The notes beneath the pieces are model-generated. The model searched no databases. It saw nothing but the letters and a program-made list of their open reading frames with translations, and was not told the DNA's origin. Both the position numbers and the translations under genes were made by a program. 64,000 nucleotides of DNA from Hippophae tibetana (taxonomy: Eukaryota > Streptophyta > Magnoliopsida > Rosales > Elaeagnaceae), in NCBI GenBank assembly GCA_037013495.1, contig CM072803.1, positions 16,575,501 to 16,639,500 on the forward strand, given 5' to 3'. This document shows, in pieces, positions 58,760 to 64,000 of the stretch (position 1 is its first letter; each line of letters starts with the position of its first letter).

Positions 58760-61700
58760 TTGGTGCATATATGTCTCTTATGCCTAACTTGTCAAGTGAG
58801 TTGTAGAAGTTATTTGCATACACAGATTTTGTAAGTATATCAGCCAATTGATCTTTTGATTTAACAAGTGGAAGTTGAATAATCTTTTCTTCAAGATTCT
58901 ATTTGATGAAGTTCTGATCCACTTCAACGTGCTTCGTATGATCATGTTGAACTGGAATGTAGGAAATGGCAATGGCTACTTTGTTATCACAAAATAAGTT
59001 CATTTTAAAGTTAAGAGCAACACCAATCTCAGTTAGAAGTTTTTTCAACCAAAGAAGCTCACATATTCCCTTGACCATTCCTCGAAATTCAACTTCAGTG
59101 TTAGATAAGGAAACTACCTTTTGCTTCTTGCTTCTCCATGTAATAAGATTTCCCCCCACAAAAGTAAAGTACCCAGCAGTAGATTTCCTATCCTTGATAT
59201 TCCCTGCCCAGTTTGAATCTGTATATCCAACGACTTCCAATTGACCATTCTTTGAAAACATAAGTCATTTCCCAAGAGAGGATTTTAAATAACGAAGTAT
59301 TCGTATGACGTCGTCCATATGGTCTTCACTTGGGAAGTGCAAGAACTAACTCACAACACTCAAAACAAAAGCAATATCAGGTCAAGTATAAGATAAATAT
59401 ATGAGTTTACCCACTAACCGTTGATATCTCTGTTTATTTGCTAGTATTTGGTCCATATATTCTCCATGTTTATGATTTTGGACCATCGGAATATCGACAG
59501 GTTTACAATCTAGTAATCCTACCTCTTCCAGTAGGTCTATAGTATATTTCCTTTGGGAAAGACATATATCTTATTTTGATCTTGTTACCTCAATGCCTAA
59601 GAAGTATTTGAGCCCTCTTAAGTTCTTCATTTCAAACTCATTTGACAGTTGTTCTTGAAGCCTAGATATTTCTTCTTTATCATCCCCTGTAATGATCATG
59701 TCGTCTACATAGACTATAAGAGTTGTTATTTTTCCCAATTGATGTTTTAGGAAAATAGTGTGGTCAGAGTTGCTTTGTTGAAACCCATATTTCCTCATTG
59801 CTGAACTCAACCTACCAAACCATGCTCGAGGTGATTGTTTTAGTCCATACAATGCTCGTTGTAGTCTACATCCAGTTTGTTTTCCTGATGTAACAATATA
59901 TCCTCGTGGGATATCCATGTAAATCTCCTCTTCAAGGTTGCCATGAAGGAAGGAATTTTTCATGTCAATTTGGTGCAATGGCCAATCTAAATTTATTGCA
60001 ATAGATAACAAAACTCTAACAGTTTTTAGTTTAGCCACAGATGAGAAGGTTTCCTGATAATCTATACCATGTTTCTGTGTATAACCTTTTGCTACTAGCC
60101 TCGCCTTGTATCGATCAACTGACCCATCTGTTTTATACTTAATGGAGAAGATCCACTTACATCCTATCATCTTCCTCCCTTGAGGTAGCTCGCTTAACAC
60201 ACATATGTTATTCTTTTGCAATGCCTCAAATTCTTCTTTTATAGCTTAAGCCCAGTTTGGATCAGATAGGGCTTCTTCAACGCTACTTGGAATTTGACAT
60301 AAGGAGAGTGTTTGTGCAAACGCCCTTATAGGTTCTGATAACCCTTGAGTAGATACATAATTCGTTATTGGATACTTGGATTGTCGTTCTTCTCTATTTG
60401 GAAAGTGTCGATTCATAGGTTTTCTTCGATTGTTTCTGAAAGGTAGAATATAACAAACAGGTGTATCTATAGCATTAGTTTGTAAATGTGTGATAGGATA
60501 GCTTACCTCAGGAGTATTTTCAGCAGGAGGATAATTGGGTACTAGAGAGTGGAGGGGTGCATCAACCACTGCATCTTCTGGAGATTCAGTCACTAGTTCA
60601 GATTCAGTTCTTAGAAGTTCAAGTTCGGATCTAGGTACTGGCTCATCCATATTGTTGGCATTATCTGAGTATGTCGGATTGTTACTAATGTCTAATACTT
60701 CAACATCAAGCCAATTATGTTCTTTACTATAACTCTCCCCCTAAAGAGGGTAATTGGATACTGATGATGGGAAAAACCATTCAAATTCTAGGAAAGTGAC
60801 ATCCAAGGTAATGTAGGTTCTTTAGTAATAGGATCGTAGCATCGGTATCCCTTTTTTTGAACGCCATACCCTAAGAATACACATTGGACAGCACATGGAT
60901 CCAACTTAGTTCGTTTATTTTTATGGAGGTGGACAAAAGCAACACATCCAAAAATTTGGGGCAGAAGCATCAAAATAGTAGGCAATGGAACATGATCAGA
61001 TAACATTTTTAATGGAGTCTGCAATTGTAAGGTTTTTATGGGCATACGGTTTAGTAGATACACAATTATAGTAACAACTTCACTCCAGTATCTACAAGGC
61101 ATATGTGCACTGATTAGTAAGGCTCGAGCAGTTTCTAAAATATGCCTATTCTTCCTCTCCACAATCTCATTCTGTTATGGGGTTTGTGAACACGAGGTTT
61201 CATAGAGAATACCATGGTTGTCCAAGTATGTCCAAAATTGTTGATTAATATACTCCCCTCCATTATCAGACCTAAGGATCTTAATTTTTTCAGAAAATTG
61301 ACTCTGAATCATTGTGTGAAACAAGTGAAATGTAGAAAATACTTCATCTTTATGTTTGAGAAGGTAAAGCCATGTAATTCGTGTACAATCATTAACAAAA
61401 ATTACAAACCAACGATGACTCGATGACATAGTGATCGGGGAAGGTCCCCAAATATCAGAATGTACTAAAGCAAAATGAGTCATACTTTTATGCATGCTCA
61501 TAGTATAAGATGCCCTATGAATTTTTGCTAAGATATAAGTATCACATTTGAAATCCGAGTGTGTGACATTTGAAAATAAACTAGGGAGTATGTGCTTTAA
61601 ATACCCAAACGATGGATGCCTAAATCGACGATGACATAATCAAATTTGTCACTCATTGTTACTAACCGTGTGTTGCATATGATTGGCTCTTCTTAAACTG

Positions 61701-62090
61701 AGGTCATCCACGTAATATAAGCCTAATCTCTTAGTACCACGCCCAATGATCTCCTTGGTGAGAATATCCTGAAAGAGACAAAAAGTAGAATGCATCAGTA
61801 CTACACAGTTAAGATCTGAAGTAACTTGACTTACACACATTAATCTGTTTGAAAGAGAAGGTACAAGTAATGTATTAGATAATGATAATGAAAGAGATAA
61901 AGTCACTGTTCCAGCCCCTGTAACTGGATAAGTTACCCCATTAGCATTGGCAACACGACTCCATCTCGGTTCAGTTGTATTGGAGAGATCTTTTGGGTTA
62001 AATTTCATATGATTTATAGCTCCAGAATCGAGAATCCAATCCTCATTATCACTACGAGTAGAGATGTGAAATTCTTTACTTGAAATACCT
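58760..62090 (-). pseudogene. Copia-H pol (protease, integrase, RT, RNase H), several stops
   Basis: Protease about 61649-62050 ('WILDSGAINHMKFN', 'LLVPSLSNRLMCVSQVTSD'). Integrase at 60788-61501 with acidic residues in 'LVHSDIWGPS', 'LRSDNGGEYI' and 'NEIVERKNRH'. A TAA just before the last block (expected Gln) breaks it. RT 59571-60221 is open and complete through 'LHQIDMKNSFLHGNL', 'YGLKQSPRAWFGRL', 'YVDDMIITGDD' and 'KYFLGIEVTRS', then a stop. RNase H 58899-59261 ('GYTDSNWAGNIKDRKSTAGY', 'LFCDNKVAIAI') also ends in a stop before the LADILTK-like tail. Fewer defects than most copies here. Confidence 0.9.
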
Positions 62091-62095
62091 GGATC

Positions 62096-63078
62096 CTAGG
62101 AAGATTCGGCCTGAGAAATAAGGGATAGTGATGCATTATTGGTAGCCACAGTGGCTCTCCCAGTGGTTTCCCGTTTCTTCCATGCTTGAAGATTATTCCA
62201 CCACTCTAGATACCCATGTAGTTTGAAGCAGTTTTCATAGGTGTGTTTGGATTTTCCATAGTGGGTACATTTTATTTCAACAGAGGTTGGATTTCCCGTG
62301 GATTTCTTGCTACCCAAGGAAAGAGTTCCTGGTTTTGGTGGCATCGGATTATGGTGTTCCTTGATCCCTTTGAAAGCCATAACTGCTCTGGGATTCGTAT
62401 CTCCACTTGTGATCATCACGGTTTTCCTGACCTCTTCCCTACGAACGAATCCATAGGCCTATTCCACTGTAGGTAATGGTTTGATTCGAAGCGACTCACT
62501 TCGAGTTTTATCTATTCAGTCATCAAATCCATCAAGGAATGTATACACTTGATCTTCATGTACGATGGAGTTGTATTTTTGTATGTCAGTCGCACAATCC
62601 ATTGGGTTAGGACGACGAAAGTCAATTTCTCGCCACAACCCTTGAAGATCATTATAGTATTTTTCATCCACTTGCCTGCTTCATATGAGTAACTCGACGG
62701 CGGATTGAGACATATATGTCCCATCAAAGTAGGTTATAGTAGTAGAATCCCAAACCTATTTTGCAGTTGGGAATCAGATAAAATTTGCAATCAAGGAGGG
62801 GTCCATTGAATTGATCAACCATCCTTTAACAATGGAATTTTCAGTGCGTCATCTCCTGAATGAGGGGTCAGTTTCAGCAGGTTGAGGAAAATCCCCATTA
62901 ATATATCCCAGTTTGTCCTTGCCATAGTTGGATCCTCCAAACTTGATATTAATAGGAGTAGTCGATGCTTCAGTTAGCAGAGGGTGTAAGGCGGTCTGGG
63001 CTCTAGTTAGAACCTCAGTCATTTTTGTAGTCAAATCGTTCAATATAGAATTGGTAATTGAATCACCAGATTCTGCCA
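62096..63078 (-). pseudogene. Copia-H gag, broken
   Basis: Starts at the Met at about 63078 ('MAESGDSITNSI'). 'NIKFGGSNYGKDKLGYINGD' suggests a short in-frame loss, because relatives carry about a dozen more residues between the SNY and GKDK parts. Frames then change (62512-62727 holds the 'WVDEKYYNDLQGLW'-like middle in another frame). The knuckle at 62240-62290 reads 'CTHYGKSKHTYENC', with Tyr for the second Cys. Ends at a stop at 62096. Confidence 0.8.
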
Positions 63079-63149
63079 TGAAATCTATCAATACTGTATT
63101 TTTTTTCCTTTTTTTTTACACTCACCACATATATATAGAATATTCAAAA

Positions 63150-63620
63150 CAGTGGTAACCCTAATTCCTTTTCTCTATTCGCGTAGCTTCTTCTACTGCA
63201 TTCCATGTTTTTTTCTCTTCCAACTTTGCAGGCTCCCTTCTCTAGAGCTTCGTTTTCTCTTCTCTCAGATCAACCGAAAATGGTACAGGCAGAGGTTCAG
63301 GACGAAGCAAATGTCCACGTGTCTGACCCGGTCATCACTTTCAGCTGCTGTTGAGCCACAATTTTTGAAGGCTTGCGATGTTGTGATGTTCTACCAAGCT
63401 GCTTTCAAAGTTGGGAGGTCAATTGTACTTTAGACCCCAAGCGCAAGGCTGATCAAAGTAGCTCAACTTTGTTTGAGCTCGAACAAGTTCTGAGGTCGAA
63501 GAAGGAGAAATTTATGCCACAAAAAACAAAAGAATTACTGCAATGCAAGTCTAAAGCTATTAAGGATTTCATTATGGGGCTTTTATTTTGTGGAAGTGTT
63601 GGATAGGCTAAGACTTCAAA
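63150..63620 (+). other. Coding-like island, plus strand, inside the Copia-H leader
   Basis: Richer in G+C than its surroundings. It looks like the 5' part of a plant transcript: 'accctaattcc', a pyrimidine-rich leader, then an ATG at about 63279. Downstream, pieces in shifting frames read 'EPQFLKACDVVMFYQAAFKV', 'LDPKRKADQSSSTLFELEQV' and 'KTKELLQCKSKAIKDFIMG', as if one frame had been broken by small indels and stops. It runs opposite to Copia-H and lies between its primer-binding site and gag. I do not recognise the protein. It could be a captured host-gene fragment. Confidence 0.4.
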
Positions 63621-63974
63621 ACTTGGCATACGAGGTATTCTTCTAATCCTTTCACAGTGAAATATTCTTCTGATCCTTTGATAGTAAAGCTTCTCTCAAA
63701 GCATTTCTACTTGGAGAAGGTTTTTGATGACTCAACTTCAGAGTAGCTAGAATGATACCCCATATCCCAGCCAAATAACCAACCAAATACCCACAGATTA
63801 ACACAATCTATTGAGTGTCCGTACACTAGATCAAACCAGTTCAGAGAGGAAGATAAATCAGCATAGCACACCAGATCAAACAAGTGTCAAGTGAGAACAG
63901 AAATCAACTTATTTCCAGGGCAGCATGTAGCTATTTTATTTCATTAGGACAACAATAACTTTGCTCTGATACCA

Positions 63975-64000
63975 TGACAAATACTGTGTTTCTTTGATAA
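63975..64000 (-). repeat. Copia-H 5' LTR, inner edge only
   Basis: 26 bp next to the primer-binding site match the inner end of 58492-58747 with a few substitutions. Confidence 0.8.

Larger units (their letters stand above)
58492..64000 (-). mobile_element. Copia-H: copia element running off the right edge
   Basis: 3' LTR at 58492-58747; purine tract at 58748-58757; pol and gag on the minus strand to about 63080; primer-binding site TGGTATCAGAGC (minus) at 63963-63974. The 5' LTR starts at 63975, where 'tgacaaatactgtgtttct' matches 'taacaaatattgtgtttct' at 58492. If the LTRs are equal in length, the element ends about 230 bp beyond the window. Confidence 0.9.

Noticed and set aside
58574-58834. 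86-codon plus-strand open frame starting inside the Copia-H LTR
   Set aside because: Made of LTR, purine tract and antisense RNase H tail; no independent coding signal.
1-64000. tRNA or rRNA genes, CRISPR arrays, bacterial-type operons, satellite arrays
   Set aside because: Looked for and not seen. The only tRNA-related sequences are the retrotransposon primer-binding sites; tandem repeats are limited to two-copy units.

Overview
This is an AT-rich, intron-containing nuclear sequence from a flowering plant, probably a dicot. The evidence is two plant-type split genes set in a dense field of plant transposable elements: Ty1/copia, Ty3/gypsy, LINE, hAT, Mutator and TRIM. I found no bacterial operons, CRISPR arrays, rRNA or tRNA genes. 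I did not find a new enzymatic or defence system. What stands out is how host genes and nested elements have reshaped each other.

Layout. 1-3.4 kb: decayed LINE (minus), running off the left edge. 4.18-8.21 kb: hAT element with a recognisable but broken transposase. 9.28-15.4 kb: intact four-exon purple acid phosphatase gene of the PAP28 type (plus), with a Mutator-like non-autonomous element in its third intron. 15.67-19.17 kb: Copia-A (minus). 19.6-23.6 kb: Copia-B (minus), with an internal duplication and inversion. 23.65-26.0 kb: Copia-C (plus). 27.2-29.7 kb: MuDR-type transposase pseudogene (minus). 32.3-33.3 kb: gypsy remnant (plus). 34.6-41.1 kb: six-exon receptor-like kinase gene (minus), apparently a pseudogene. 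Copia-D (36.07-38.90 kb) lies in its third intron, and nearly intact Copia-E (41.08-45.93 kb) lies about 10 bp upstream of its start codon. 46.07-46.38 kb: complete TRIM element. 47.2-55.3 kb: Copia-F (minus), split by the opposite-strand Copia-G (50.52-54.61 kb). 55.3-57.9 kb: AT-rich DNA with weak LTR-like traces. 57.9-58.5 kb: two unidentified exon-like segments. 58.49 kb to the right edge: Copia-H (minus), whose leader carries an opposite-strand coding-like island.

How it fits together. Only PAP28 looks like a working protein gene: all splice phases agree and the metallophosphatase motifs are present. The kinase has matching splice phases too, but carries an in-frame stop at codon 36, a lost ATP-binding lysine, a damaged glycine loop and two retrotransposon insertions. 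It reads as a gene that lost its function while elements accumulated in and around it. Copia-E keeps all its domains and needs only one base in a T run to restore frame; its LTRs are close to each other, so it is probably the youngest large insertion. Domain calls rest on reading translations by eye; no alignment or database search was run.
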